Of a stretch of DNA of 45,036 nucleotides, positions 1 through 9,081 are shown in pieces. Below the pieces are notes generated by a model. It was not told the DNA's origin. It worked only from the letters and a program-made list of their open reading frames with translations, and ran no database searches. The DNA lies in assembly GCA_031271165.1 (NCBI GenBank), contig JAISWF010000028.1, positions 1 through 45,036 of the forward strand. The letters are read 5' to 3'. The translations under genes were made by a program, and so were the position numbers. The number at the start of each line of letters is the position of its first letter. Position 1 is the first letter of the stretch. The stretch comes from Deltaproteobacteria bacterium (lineage in GTDB: Bacteria; Desulfobacterota; Desulfarculia; Adiutricales; Adiutricaceae).

Positions 1-614
1 TGCGGTTCGCTACTCCTTACACTGGAGGGACTATCATCCATGAGGTGATTGTAGTTTCCCCGTGGATGAGGCACCCTCAATTCTGCTGCGGTTTATGCAG
101 TCGCATCAACAAAAAAATATGGCTTAGTTGGGCTGATGACTTCCAAAATGATCTGCAATTCAATTGAACAGAGTTAGCCAAAAATGGGAAAAATAACCGG
201 AGCCATTATGTCTCTCATTATGACTCTAACACTCGCCTCGGACTCTCAAAAGGGGGGGCTAAACGCACACGTCGAAGCAGTACCCATTCAGGAACCTCCC
301 TGGGTGGTCGTCCCCGGGCCTTTTATCTTGGACAGCACACTGGAGAGTTGATGTAAGGGGGGTTAGGATTTCAAATCGCCCCTTTTGGACGAAGAAGGTG
401 GTTTATTTCCTAGGGTTTAGCCTACCCAACCCCCAGTCTGGCGATTTTCTGGGACGGCTGTGATGGGCTATCCTTTACAGCCGAGGCCGGAGTTCTATGA
501 GTTAGACCAAAGACTTCAACAACTCAAAGACAACCTGGCGAAGGGCTACAATCAAAGAAGAAAAGGCACTAAATAAGTCAAAATTTTTAGGTGCGCCCTC
601 ACGATTTAATCAGG
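1..614. other. Gene-poor left edge with possible gene remnants
   Basis: No gene could be identified here. A frame open from the left edge runs from 3 to a TGA at 165-167 and could be the tail of a gene outside the window. A 55-codon ORF (184-351) begins with a hydrophobic stretch but lacks a clear ribosome-binding site. A 37-codon ORF (463-576) has a charged, helical-looking C-terminus and also no clear ribosome-binding site; it could be a gene remnant. An inverted repeat pairs 35-42 with 61-68. None of these matches a family I recognise. Confidence 0.35.
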
Positions 615-643
615 TTGATTTAATAAAACGATCAATGTAAAAT
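615..643 (+). promoter_or_regulatory. Sigma-70 type promoter for the lysS cluster
   Basis: TTGATT at 615-620 and TAAAAT at 638-643 are separated by exactly 17 bases, close to the housekeeping consensus. Transcription would start near 650, giving lysS an unusually long leader of about 258 bases. Confidence 0.5.
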
Positions 644-649
644 CAGTTG

Positions 650-907
650 TTTTAAAGTGCTTGCGACGAGTCCCGGTTGGGTCTTTAAGGCCAAGTGATA
701 GTCAACGACTCGTTTTCGCCTCCATCATGCTAAAATTTAACAAATATTTGAGCCACACCAGGCCAGGGGGCCTTTGGTGGCCCAGTGCATATATCCGGTC
801 AGTGCCGACTGCGTTTTTTTGATTTAAGCTTCAGAGCTTTGATGCAGCTCGGTGAGCTGGCCGAGGTCGGACTGACCTATTATTTTGCCTGTAATTTCGA
901 GAGATAG
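650..907 (+). promoter_or_regulatory. Long structured lysS leader, possible attenuator
   Basis: Several inverted repeats lie in the leader: CGAGTC (667-672) with GACTCG (707-712) followed by TTTT; a strong two-part hairpin at 752-781; a short hairpin CAGT-GCCG-ACTG (800-811) followed by CG and seven T (814-820), resembling a weak intrinsic terminator; and CAGCTC-GGT-GAGCTG at about 845-859. A 31-codon frame, 727-822, has two early lysine codons and ends inside the T run, but it has no good ribosome-binding site. No known riboswitch class was recognised. Confidence 0.35.
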
Positions 908-2440
908 ATGGAAAACACCAAGGAAGCTTCTGATATCATAGAGACAAAAATCGGCCCGTTAGCTGAGGAACAAAGTCCGGTCATCCAGGCTCGTTTCCAA
1001 AAAGCCCGGGTCATGGCTGAGACTGGACTGCGGCTGTATCCCAACACTTTTCGGCCAACCCACCGGGTTGAGCTGGTTCGGGCCGAATGCGGGGGCTTGG
1101 AGTCTTCTGAACTGGCCGAAAAAGAGCAGTACTACTGTTTGGCCGGTCGCCTGATGGCCCGTCGCGATTACGGAAAATCGATCTTTTTTGATCTAAACGA
1201 TCCGACCGGAAAAATTCAGCTTTACGCCCGTAAAGACAAGCTCGCCGCCGAGACTTACGAGTTGGTCCGTCAGCTTGATATAGGTGATTTGGTCGGTGTC
1301 GGGGGCCGGGTTTTTAAGACCAAAACCGGGGAGCTGTCAATCCTTTTGGAAACGGTAGAATTGGTCACCAAGAGCCTTCTGCCGCTGCCAGAAAAGTACC
1401 ACGAGATGAACGTGGAAAACCGCTATCGCCGCCGGTACGTCGATCTGATCATGAACGAGGAGAGCCGCCGGGTTTTCCAGATCCGTTCCCAGACGGTGGC
1501 CGCAGTCCGGGAGTTTATGGTGGAGCGGGGCTTTGTCGAGGTTGAGACTCCCATGATGCATGCCATCCCTGGGGGAGCCACGGCCAAGCCTTTTGAAACC
1601 TTTCACAACTCGCTTGATCGGACCTTGTATCTTCGGATTGCCCCTGAACTCTATCTCAAGCGCCTTTTGGTCGGCGGCTTTGATCGGGTCTTTGAGCTTA
1701 ACCGCAACTTTCGTAACGAGGGTTTGAGCATCCAGCACAATCCCGAGTTTACGATGATGGAATTCTACCAAAGTTACGCCGATTACAACGACCTGATGGA
1801 TCTGACTGAACTTATGTTTGAGACGGTAGCCAAGAAAGTGCTGGGCCGGACCGATCTTAATTATCAGGGACTGACTTTTGATCTTAAAGGACCTTGGTCT
1901 CGGGTCACCTTCCATCAAGCTTTGATTGAGATTGGCTCTGTTGCCCCTCAGGCGCTGACTGACCGCAACAAAGCTCTGGATCACCTGGCTTCTTTGGGCG
2001 GCCAAAAGGCCCCTGGAGACTCCTTAGGTAAGATCTTGGCTAAAATTTTTGATTTGGTGGTGGAACCCAATTTGATTGAGCCGACCTTTATCACCCAGTA
2101 TCCGGCCGACATCAGCCCTCTGGCCAGGCGAAACGACCAAAACCCCGATTTAACCGACCGCTTTGAGTTATTTATCTGCGGCCGTGAGCTGGCCAATGCT
2201 TTTTCAGAGTTAAACGATCCACTCGATCAAAGAGAGCGCTTCCTGCGTCAGGTTGACGAACGCAAAGCCGGGGACGAGGAAGGCATGCATTACGACGAGG
2301 ATTACATCAGGGCCTTGATGTACGGGATGCCGCCAGCCGCCGGAGAAGGGGTAGGGATCGATCGGCTGGTGATGCTTTTGTCGGACGCCGCCTCCATCCG
2401 GGACGTAATCCTTTTTCCCCACCTGCGCCCGGAAGCTTGA
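908..2440 (+). CDS. lysS: Lysine--tRNA ligase, class II
   Basis: This enzyme charges tRNA-Lys with lysine using ATP in the cytoplasm. The 510-residue length fits bacterial class II LysRS. The N-terminal OB-fold anticodon-binding domain is visible at about residues 75-165 (YYCLAGRLMARRDYGKSIFF). The class II catalytic core follows, with motif 2 at FRNEGLSIQHNPEFT (arginine and glutamate contacting ATP) and motif 3 at GEGVGIDRLVMLL near the C-terminus. The ATG is preceded by GAGAG, a reasonable ribosome-binding site. It heads the cluster lysS-lolC-lolD-bamA, an order common in Desulfobacterota, with lolC only 15 bases downstream. A long structured leader lies upstream. Identification is secure. 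Confidence 0.97.
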   Translation: MENTKEASDIIETKIGPLAEEQSPVIQARFQKARVMAETGLRLYPNTFRPTHRVELVRAECGGLESSELAEKEQYYCLAGRLMARRDYGKSIFFDLNDPTGKIQLYARKDKLAAETYELVRQLDIGDLVGVGGRVFKTKTGELSILLETVELVTKSLLPLPEKYHEMNVENRYRRRYVDLIMNEESRRVFQIRSQTVAAVREFMVERGFVEVETPMMHAIPGGATAKPFETFHNSLDRTLYLRIAPELYLKRLLVGGFDRVFELNRNFRNEGLSIQHNPEFTMMEFYQSYADYNDLMDLTELMFETVAKKVLGRTDLNYQGLTFDLKGPWSRVTFHQALIEIGSVAPQALTDRNKALDHLASLGGQKAPGDSLGKILAKIFDLVVEPNLIEPTFITQYPADISPLARRNDQNPDLTDRFELFICGRELANAFSELNDPLDQRERFLRQVDERKAGDEEGMHYDEDYIRALMYGMPPAAGEGVGIDRLVMLLSDAASIRDVILFPHLRPEA

Positions 2441-2455
2441 AAAGCCTTAAAAATC

Positions 2456-3847
2456 ATGGCTATTGAGCGCGAAATTGCCATCCGTTTTTTGCGGGCTAAA
2501 AAGCGTCGGTCGCTTCTTTCTCTGATATCGGTCTTGGCTGTCGGAGGAGTTGGGTTGGGAGTGGCTGCCCTGGTGGTGGTCTTGGCGGTCCTGGCCGGTT
2601 TTGAGACCAACCTGAAAAACAAACTCATGGGCTTAAGCGCCCATATAACCATATCAAAAGCCAGTTTTGGGCCAAGCGGTAACATAGCCAACTGGCGAGA
2701 GGTGAGCAGCAAAATTAAAAGCGTTCCCGGTGTGGTTTCGGTGCTGCCCTTTATTAACGGTCAGGCCATGGTCGGGACAGGCGAAGGAGCCAATGGTGTG
2801 CTCGTCTCCGGTATCGATCCGGTTATAGCCAGCGAATCGGGATACTTTAAGCATCTGAACCTGTCGGCCTGGACTGAGGAAAACCTGACTCAGCGGCCCA
2901 TGAGGGCTCCCTGGCTGGAGTATCAAGAGCCGTTTGACTCCTGGCCCGAGGACTCTGAACCCTCTGAGGACTTGCTGACAGAACCAGTGACCGAGTCTGG
3001 CTTAGATTCCGAAGCTGATTCGGAGGAGACCGAACCTGCCCCGCTTCAGCGTCCGATCATTGTCGGCCGAGATCTGTCCTACATGCTGGGAGTCGATACC
3101 CTGAGTCTGGTCAAGGTGATTTCACCTTTCGGCCGGATCACTCCTTTGGGAAATCGGGGACCTTTGAGCCGGATTTTTACTGTGGCTGGGACTTTCCGGG
3201 TCAATTACTACGAATACGATACCCGGGTCGTTTATACGACCTTGGAGGAGGCGGCCAGCCTTTTTGGGATAAATCCCGGTGAAGTCACAAATATTGAAGT
3301 TTATGTTGATGATATCTATCAAGCTGCAAATATCAAACAAGAAATTTTACGTATTTTAGATTATAGTGAGTATTACGCTGTCGATTGGATGGAAAGAAAC
3401 TTGAGCCTTTTTTCGGCTCTCAAGCTTGAACAAACGGCCATGTTTGTGATATTGACTCTAATAATTTTGGTGGCGGCTTTCAACATTGCTTCCACTTTAA
3501 TTATGATGGTGACGGAAAAAACCAGAGACATAGCCATTCTCAAAGCCATGGGAGCTCCAGCGGCTTTGATTCGCCGGATATTTACCATCCAGGGTATGTT
3601 GGTCGGCGGGGTCGGGACTTTGGGCGGACTTACGGTCGGCGTGATTTTGTGCCTGGCCTTGAAGCGTTATGAGTTTATTTCGCTGCCCCCGGAGATTTAT
3701 TTGATGAACACCCTGCCGGTAGAGATGAGACCGGCCCAGGTGTTGGCTATAACCGTCGTCTCGTTTCTGATAAGCTACCTGGCCACCGTTTACCCGGCCT
3801 CCCAGGCGGCCAAGGTCGATCCAGTCGAGGCCCTGCGGTATGAGTAA
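2456..3847 (+). CDS. lolC: Lipoprotein-releasing ABC transporter permease LolC/LolE
   Basis: This is the inner-membrane permease that extracts outer-membrane lipoproteins from the inner membrane and hands them to LolA. The N-terminus (IAIRFLRAKKRRSLLSLISV) is typical of the LolC/E family, followed by TM1 at about residues 20-45. A large periplasmic domain comes next, then three C-terminal membrane segments in the FtsX-type region (TAMFVILTLIILVAAFNIAS onward). At 463 residues it is longer than the usual 400-420, because residues about 145-195 are a Ser/Glu/Asp-rich acidic insertion. It overlaps lolD by 8 bases. As is common in this phylum, a single permease is present here, so assignment to LolC rather than LolE is arbitrary. 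Confidence 0.9.
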   Translation: MAIEREIAIRFLRAKKRRSLLSLISVLAVGGVGLGVAALVVVLAVLAGFETNLKNKLMGLSAHITISKASFGPSGNIANWREVSSKIKSVPGVVSVLPFINGQAMVGTGEGANGVLVSGIDPVIASESGYFKHLNLSAWTEENLTQRPMRAPWLEYQEPFDSWPEDSEPSEDLLTEPVTESGLDSEADSEETEPAPLQRPIIVGRDLSYMLGVDTLSLVKVISPFGRITPLGNRGPLSRIFTVAGTFRVNYYEYDTRVVYTTLEEAASLFGINPGEVTNIEVYVDDIYQAANIKQEILRILDYSEYYAVDWMERNLSLFSALKLEQTAMFVILTLIILVAAFNIASTLIMMVTEKTRDIAILKAMGAPAALIRRIFTIQGMLVGGVGTLGGLTVGVILCLALKRYEFISLPPEIYLMNTLPVEMRPAQVLAITVVSFLISYLATVYPASQAAKVDPVEALRYE

Positions 3848-4601
3848 GCCGTTTTCCAGAGGCCTGGCCAGAGGCCTAGCCAGCGGCCGCGACAGCCAGG
3901 AAAAAGAGCCCTTTCTTTTGGAGGCGGTTGGGCTTAATAAGTCCTTTACCACCGGCAGAGAGACTCTGCAGATTTTAAGCGGACTGGATTTGACCGTGGA
4001 ACGCGGGAGTTCAGTAGCCGTACTGGGAGCCTCCGGTTCTGGAAAGTCGACTTTGCTTTACCTTTTGGGAGGACTTGAGCGCCCAAGTGACGGCCGGGTC
4101 TTCTCCCATGGCCGAAGCATTTACGCCTTGCCGGAGCATTCTCTGGCCCGCTGGCGCTCGCTGGAAGTCGGATTTGTCTTTCAGTTCCATTATTTGATGG
4201 CCGAATTTGATGCGGTGGAAAATGTTGCCATGCCGGCCAGACTCGCTGGCCTCAGCCAGCAGGAGGCAGTGGCCCGGGCCGAACCCCTTTTGGAACGGGT
4301 GGGATTGGCCGACCGAAAAAAACATCGCCCCGGGGCCCTTTCCGGCGGCGAGCAGCAGCGGGTGGCTCTGGCTAGAGCCCTGGTCATGAGTCCGGGACTG
4401 CTTTTGGCTGACGAACCGACCGGAAATCTTGATGCCCGTAATGCCGCCATGGTTAACGATCTGATCGTCGAGATTGTCAGCGAACGCAAAATGGGGGCGG
4501 TGGTGGTCACTCACAATTCTCTTTTGGCCGGCCGGATGGGCCAGACCTTGGAACTATCCTGCGGCCGCCTCAATCCCTTGGCCGGCCGAGCGGCGTCTTA
4601 A
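3840..4601 (+). CDS. lolD: Lipoprotein-releasing system ATP-binding protein LolD
   Basis: This ABC ATPase drives the LolC permease. It has Walker A GASGSGKST, signature LSGGEQQRVALARAL, Walker B LLLADEPTGNLD and the H-loop in VVTHN. The length of 253 is slightly above the norm because of an N-terminal extension (residues 1-24) before the conserved FLLEAVGLNKSF. That extension is encoded by three copies of a 12-base repeat at 3856-3891, giving RGLA-RGLA-SGRD. The start ATG lies within the end of lolC, so translation is probably coupled. About 160 bases separate it from bamA. Confidence 0.95.
   Translation: MSKPFSRGLARGLASGRDSQEKEPFLLEAVGLNKSFTTGRETLQILSGLDLTVERGSSVAVLGASGSGKSTLLYLLGGLERPSDGRVFSHGRSIYALPEHSLARWRSLEVGFVFQFHYLMAEFDAVENVAMPARLAGLSQQEAVARAEPLLERVGLADRKKHRPGALSGGEQQRVALARALVMSPGLLLADEPTGNLDARNAAMVNDLIVEIVSERKMGAVVVTHNSLLAGRMGQTLELSCGRLNPLAGRAAS
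3856..3891 (+). repeat. Three 12-base tandem repeats inside lolD
   Basis: CCAGAGGCCTGG, CCAGAGGCCTAG and CCAGCGGCCGCG follow one another in frame. The first two differ by one base and the third is diverged. They encode the non-conserved N-terminal tail of LolD. Confidence 0.8.
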
Positions 4602-4763
4602 GGCTTTTAGACTAAAATTATTAAAAAATGACCTGTGGTAGCCGGTATTTTTTTAGGCCGAACTTCAGGAATCGCTTTTTTAAGGAATTGTTAATCTAAT
4701 TATCTAACTTTTTGTTTTGTCCGGCCTTAAGTGTAGTGACGGTATTTCTGTGGAGCACACCAA

Positions 4764-7439
4764 ATGAATAAAAAATACCCAGTTCTTGTCATACTCATGT
4801 TGGTCCTGGTTTTCCAAGCCTCGGCGGTTTTTGGCCAAACTTCATCCTCTGGCCAAAAAGTCGCCATCGTCCCCTTCCGCTTGGTCGGGGTTACCGGTCC
4901 GCAGTTAGAACAGCTCAACCGTCTCTCACAGGCTCTATTTGAAGTTGCGGTCGGCTCTTTAACTTCAATGGGGTTTGTTCCCCTGACTTTAGGGGCCCAA
5001 ACCTTGAACATGGAAGACAACGCTGTGGTCGCCCAGGCCCGACAGTTAGGGGCCGATTTCCTGTTTGCACCGTCGTTGGCGGGCTCCGGCACCAACTTTA
5101 CGGTGGCCGGGACCCTTTTGGCCTTGACATCGGGACTGACCTCCAGTCAGCCGGTGACCCTGACCGCCACCTCACCCGACGCCCTGGCCCCGACCACGGA
5201 AAGGCTTTTGGAGATGGTCACCGACCATCTCTTTGGCAGCGGCCCTCCGGTGGTCAGTGTAACCATTTCCGGCTCCACCCTGGCCGACGATCAGTCAGTC
5301 TTAAACTCTTTGAGGACCAAAAAAGGGGGGACCTATAACGAAACCAAGGTGGCCTCCGATATCCGCCGTCTCTATGGAATGGGTTTTTTTGAAAACGTAA
5401 CCGTCGAGACGGTTGATGCCCCGGGCGGGAAAGCCGTTAATTTTGTCGTCAGCCAGCGCCCTCAGATTGGCGTCATTGAATACGTCGGCAACGAGAAATA
5501 CGACAAAGAAGATCTCGACGAGGTGGTCGGGGTCAAGATCATGGATGTGGCTTCCAACACTTTGTTGACCACGGCCATCTCCAACCTCCTGCGTCATTAC
5601 TCTGACAAGGGTTATCCGGAAGCCAGCGTCAACTACACTCTTGAACCGGGTGAGGTCGGCCGGGTCAGGCTCGTTTTCAATATCGTCGAAGGGGCTAAGA
5701 TGTTTATCCGGGACATCCGATTCGACGGCAATGATTTTTATTCGGCCAGAAAGCTTCGCGGACAGCTTGAGAGCACCGAACGCAACTTTTTTATATCCTG
5801 GCTGACCGGGTCCGGCAAACTTGACCGGGAAAAGCTGGCCAACGATTCGGAAATTTTACTTCAGTTTTACCGCAACAACGGCTTTCTCCAGGCCCAGGTC
5901 GGTGACTATGAAAGTGAAGTTACTCCCAGCGGCGACGGCTACATCATAACTTTTCCCATCGTTGAGGGCCCCCGTTATCGGGTTGGCGAGATCACTCTGA
6001 GCGGCGACCTTTTGGAGGATGACGATCCGGTCAAGATCCTCAAACAGGTGGAAATTAAAGACGAGAAATGGCTTAACAGTGAACTTCTTCAGGCCGACAT
6101 CAACCGGGTCAAGGTCTATTACGCCGATAAGGGCTACGCCTTCAATGAAGTCACCGCTGATTTTGGTTCGCCTGACTCCGAAAATCGATTGCCCATCACC
6201 TTTACCGTCATGCCCCGCAACAAGGTCTATTATGGCCGGATTATCATCGTGGGCAACGAAAAGACTCGCGACAAGGTCATCCGCCGACACCTAGAAGTGG
6301 CCGAAGGCGATCTGACGTCTTCGACCAAACTGCGGCAGAGCCAAAACAACCTTATGCGGAGCTCCTTTTTTGATGACGTCAACCTCGTCCCCAGCCCGGC
6401 CAGCGATCCCGAGGAAATGGATCTGCGGGTCGAGGTCAAAGAGCGTCCCACCGGATCGTTTCAGGTCGGAGCCGGGTACAGTAACTACAACAGCGTCTTC
6501 GGAATCGTCAGACTCACTCAGGACAACCTCTTTGGCTACGGTCGCCGGCTGGCCTTGGAAGCCCAGATTGGCAGCGACAGCAATTATTTCAATTTTTCCT
6601 TCACCGACCCCTGGGTCGGCGACATGCCGTTGATGGTGGGGATTGACTTATTTAAGTATTACAACAGTTACGACTACTATGAAAAAGACTCATTTGGCGG
6701 CGCCCTGCGAGCCGGGTACCCCATTTTTGGACGATTTTACCTCACTGGGACCTATTCCTGGGAAAAGGTAAAACTCAGTGACATCAGTGCCCATTCAACC
6801 TACCTGCAGTCGATGGTCAGAAATTCCGTCAACAGCACCGTTACAGTTTCCCTAAGGCGTGACACCCGGAACCACTTTTTCCAGCCAACCGCCGGGTCAA
6901 CTGCCAGGCTCAGCTACACCATTGCCTCCGGTCTTTTCGGCGGTGAAACTTTCTTTAATCGCTACGAAGCTGAGTACGCCCACTGGATCCCCATTCCTTT
7001 TTTCTCGGGGGCGGCTGTGATGGGCCACGTCGAAGTGGGCTATCAAAAGGAGACTCGGCCGGGAGGGCTGCCTATTTACGAGAAATACATGCTGGGCGGC
7101 ATCAATTCCGTTCGCGGATATGATTGGTATGACATCTCGCCTAAAGACCCGTTGACCAATGAAAATATCGGCGGTGAAAAGATGATGGTCATCAACCTTG
7201 AGTTTACCTTCCCGCTGTTGAAGGATTCCGGTCTTTTTGGGGTGGCTTTTTACGACATGGGTAACGCTTGGTCCCGTGATGAAGACTGGCGTTTTAATGA
7301 ACTTAAGTGCAGCTACGGTGCTGGTATAAGGTACCTCTCCCCCATGGGACCGCTGAGGATTGAGTACGGTAAAGCCTTAGACCCAGAGCCTGGCGATCCC
7401 TCGGGCCGCTGGGAATTTACCATGGGGGCCATGTTCTAA
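4764..7439 (+). CDS. bamA: Outer membrane protein assembly factor BamA
   Basis: BamA is the outer-membrane core of the beta-barrel insertion machine. A signal peptide (residues 1-24, ending VFG-Q) is followed by an extra domain of about 130 residues (VAIVPFRLVGVTGPQ onward). That domain resembles the N-terminal domains of TolB/CsgG-like proteins and is absent from E. coli BamA. Five POTRA repeats span about 163-590, with typical GN-x-K/Y starts such as IEYVGNEKYDKEDL and IIIVGNEKTRDKVI. The barrel follows (SFQVGAGYSNYNSVFG), with the conserved lid motif VRGY in GGINSVRGYDWYD and a terminal phenylalanine. The length of 891 compares with about 810 in E. coli. The usual followers skp and lpxD are absent; tolB lies next. 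Confidence 0.96.
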   Translation: MNKKYPVLVILMLVLVFQASAVFGQTSSSGQKVAIVPFRLVGVTGPQLEQLNRLSQALFEVAVGSLTSMGFVPLTLGAQTLNMEDNAVVAQARQLGADFLFAPSLAGSGTNFTVAGTLLALTSGLTSSQPVTLTATSPDALAPTTERLLEMVTDHLFGSGPPVVSVTISGSTLADDQSVLNSLRTKKGGTYNETKVASDIRRLYGMGFFENVTVETVDAPGGKAVNFVVSQRPQIGVIEYVGNEKYDKEDLDEVVGVKIMDVASNTLLTTAISNLLRHYSDKGYPEASVNYTLEPGEVGRVRLVFNIVEGAKMFIRDIRFDGNDFYSARKLRGQLESTERNFFISWLTGSGKLDREKLANDSEILLQFYRNNGFLQAQVGDYESEVTPSGDGYIITFPIVEGPRYRVGEITLSGDLLEDDDPVKILKQVEIKDEKWLNSELLQADINRVKVYYADKGYAFNEVTADFGSPDSENRLPITFTVMPRNKVYYGRIIIVGNEKTRDKVIRRHLEVAEGDLTSSTKLRQSQNNLMRSSFFDDVNLVPSPASDPEEMDLRVEVKERPTGSFQVGAGYSNYNSVFGIVRLTQDNLFGYGRRLALEAQIGSDSNYFNFSFTDPWVGDMPLMVGIDLFKYYNSYDYYEKDSFGGALRAGYPIFGRFYLTGTYSWEKVKLSDISAHSTYLQSMVRNSVNSTVTVSLRRDTRNHFFQPTAGSTARLSYTIASGLFGGETFFNRYEAEYAHWIPIPFFSGAAVMGHVEVGYQKETRPGGLPIYEKYMLGGINSVRGYDWYDISPKDPLTNENIGGEKMMVINLEFTFPLLKDSGLFGVAFYDMGNAWSRDEDWRFNELKCSYGAGIRYLSPMGPLRIEYGKALDPEPGDPSGRWEFTMGAMF

Positions 7440-7688
7440 TCTCCTTGCGGGCGGTGACCGGCTGACAATTGAAGCCCGGCCATTTTATTGGCCGGACCAA
7501 CAGTAGTTGGCTTGGTCGGAACTGGACTTACGCTTAAAAACTGGGCTTTTTTAAAAAGCCTGTATTTCAAAATATTTTGCCCGAACCTTAAAACAGGCCC
7601 GGGGCGTTTTCCGGGCTGAAGGATGCGCCTCGGGCTATTTTTAATAATTGGCCTCCCTTAGGTTGGGCGGTTGATTCCGGAGAACTCC
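7440..7688 (+). other. bamA-tolB spacer with three hairpins
   Basis: Three perfect inverted repeats stand in a row: 7476-7482 with 7489-7495 (CCGGCCA/TGGCCGG), 7544-7550 with 7554-7560 (GGCTTTT/AAAAGCC) and 7597-7602 with 7611-7616 (GCCCGG/CCGGGC). None has a clean following T tract on the plus strand, so they may be weak terminators or tolB leader structure. Confidence 0.4.
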
Positions 7689-8993
7689 ATGAGAAAAAAA
7701 GCTTTTTTTTGGCTCGTTACCGTTATTTTGGCCCTGACTTCCCTGAGGCCGGTCTGGGCTCAGGAGGGAAGCGAGTTTGAAAATCCCAGCGTCCTGATCC
7801 CAGTGACGCTGGGCGGCACTTACAACCGTTTTCGAGTGGCGGTTACTGATTTTCAGCCCATCAAACCCGGAGGCAATGTCGACGGCAATGCCCAGGACCT
7901 GTCAAGAAGGCTTGCCACCAACCTGGATATGACCGGTTTTTTCGAACTGGTTGATCCAAGGGCCTCTTTGGAGCGCGATCCCCGGGCCGGTCTTAGCCAA
8001 GGGCCGCCCATCGATTACGCTCCTTGGGCCCAGATTGGGACTAATTTGGTTATCAAAGCGGCCATAGAAGGCAGCCGTTCAAATACCGTGCTGGAAATGT
8101 TTCTCTTTGATATCTCCACCGGAAGGCAACTGCTGGCCAAACGCTACACGGGACCGGCTAAAGAAGGCCAAAAGATGATTGCCCGCTTCACCAACGATGT
8201 TTTACTTTCGGTGACCGGGGAATCGGGTGTCTTTGGTTCAAAGATTATTTTTGTCTCCGGTGACAAAAGCGCCCAGTCAATCATGATTACCGAGTTGGGT
8301 CTTGATGAGGCCGAAACTCTGGCCCCCCCCAAGGGTGGGCCCGCCACTGAGCCGACTTTGGGACCCGGCAACAAGACCGCTTGGACCCACCGTAACGGCA
8401 ACCGCTGGGAGTTGGTTTCCAACGGTCGGGTGGTCCACTCCGGCGATACCGTTTTTACCCCGGCTTATTCTCCCAGCGGCGCCCTGGTGGCCGGGCTTTC
8501 CGGTCGGGTCAGCACCAACATCGCCCTCTTTGAGGGGCGCTCATCTCGTCAGTTGACTACCGGTGGTAGCATTGAGATTTCTCCCACTTTCTCACCGGAC
8601 GGCCGGATGGCCTACGTTTCCGACAAGGGCGGGATTGGCATTTACGTAGCCCCAGCCGGAGGAGGTAATGGCGTCCGGATTTCCCCTCCCGGTACCAGCA
8701 CCGACCCATCGTGGTCCCCCAAAGGAGACAAGATCGCTTTTGTTTACCGTCAGCGAGACATCTGCATCATGAATCCTGATGGCTCCAATGTCATTCAGTT
8801 GACCAATCAAGGCGTCAACCATCACCCCAGTTTTTCTCCTGATGGACGGATGATCGTATTTTCCAGCACCCGCAGCGGCGGCAGCAAGCTTTACGTCATG
8901 AGTGCCAATGGCGATCGTCAGCAGCCACTGATGTCCGACAACAAAGGTGCCAGCCAAACGCTGCCGACTTGGAGTCCTGAATTGCCTGAATAA
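7689..8993 (+). CDS. tolB: Tol-Pal system protein TolB
   Basis: TolB is the periplasmic beta-propeller that links Pal to the Tol motor complex for outer-membrane constriction. The ATG at 7689 is chosen over an in-frame TTG at 7671 because GGAG lies at a good distance and a signal peptide follows (RKKAFFWLVTVILALTSL, cleavage after VWA). The N-terminal domain contains VAVTDFQPI. The C-terminal propeller repeats carry the hallmark FSPDG, seen in SPTFSPDGRMAYVSD and HPSFSPDGRMIVFSS, plus DPSWSPKGDKIAFVY. The 434-residue length is normal. No tolQRA or pal is adjacent, which is unusual. It ends before a strong terminator. Confidence 0.93.
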   Translation: MRKKAFFWLVTVILALTSLRPVWAQEGSEFENPSVLIPVTLGGTYNRFRVAVTDFQPIKPGGNVDGNAQDLSRRLATNLDMTGFFELVDPRASLERDPRAGLSQGPPIDYAPWAQIGTNLVIKAAIEGSRSNTVLEMFLFDISTGRQLLAKRYTGPAKEGQKMIARFTNDVLLSVTGESGVFGSKIIFVSGDKSAQSIMITELGLDEAETLAPPKGGPATEPTLGPGNKTAWTHRNGNRWELVSNGRVVHSGDTVFTPAYSPSGALVAGLSGRVSTNIALFEGRSSRQLTTGGSIEISPTFSPDGRMAYVSDKGGIGIYVAPAGGGNGVRISPPGTSTDPSWSPKGDKIAFVYRQRDICIMNPDGSNVIQLTNQGVNHHPSFSPDGRMIVFSSTRSGGSKLYVMSANGDRQQPLMSDNKGASQTLPTWSPELPE

Positions 8994-9049
8994 TCTATTA
9001 AAGAAGCGGCGCCTCTGGAAATTTAGATATCAGTTCTTCAAATAACAGT

Positions 9050-9081
9050 CAGGGAGCGCCCTTTGGGGCGCTCCCTGTTTT
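9050..9081 (+). terminator. Intrinsic terminator after tolB
   Basis: A near-perfect stem (CAGGGAGCGCC with GGCGCTCCCTG, loop CTTTGG region) is followed by TTTT. It ends the envelope gene block. Confidence 0.9.

Noticed and set aside
4640-4763. Sigma-E promoter before bamA
   Set aside because: GAACTT is present but TCTAA follows at about 29 bases, far beyond the usual 15-17.
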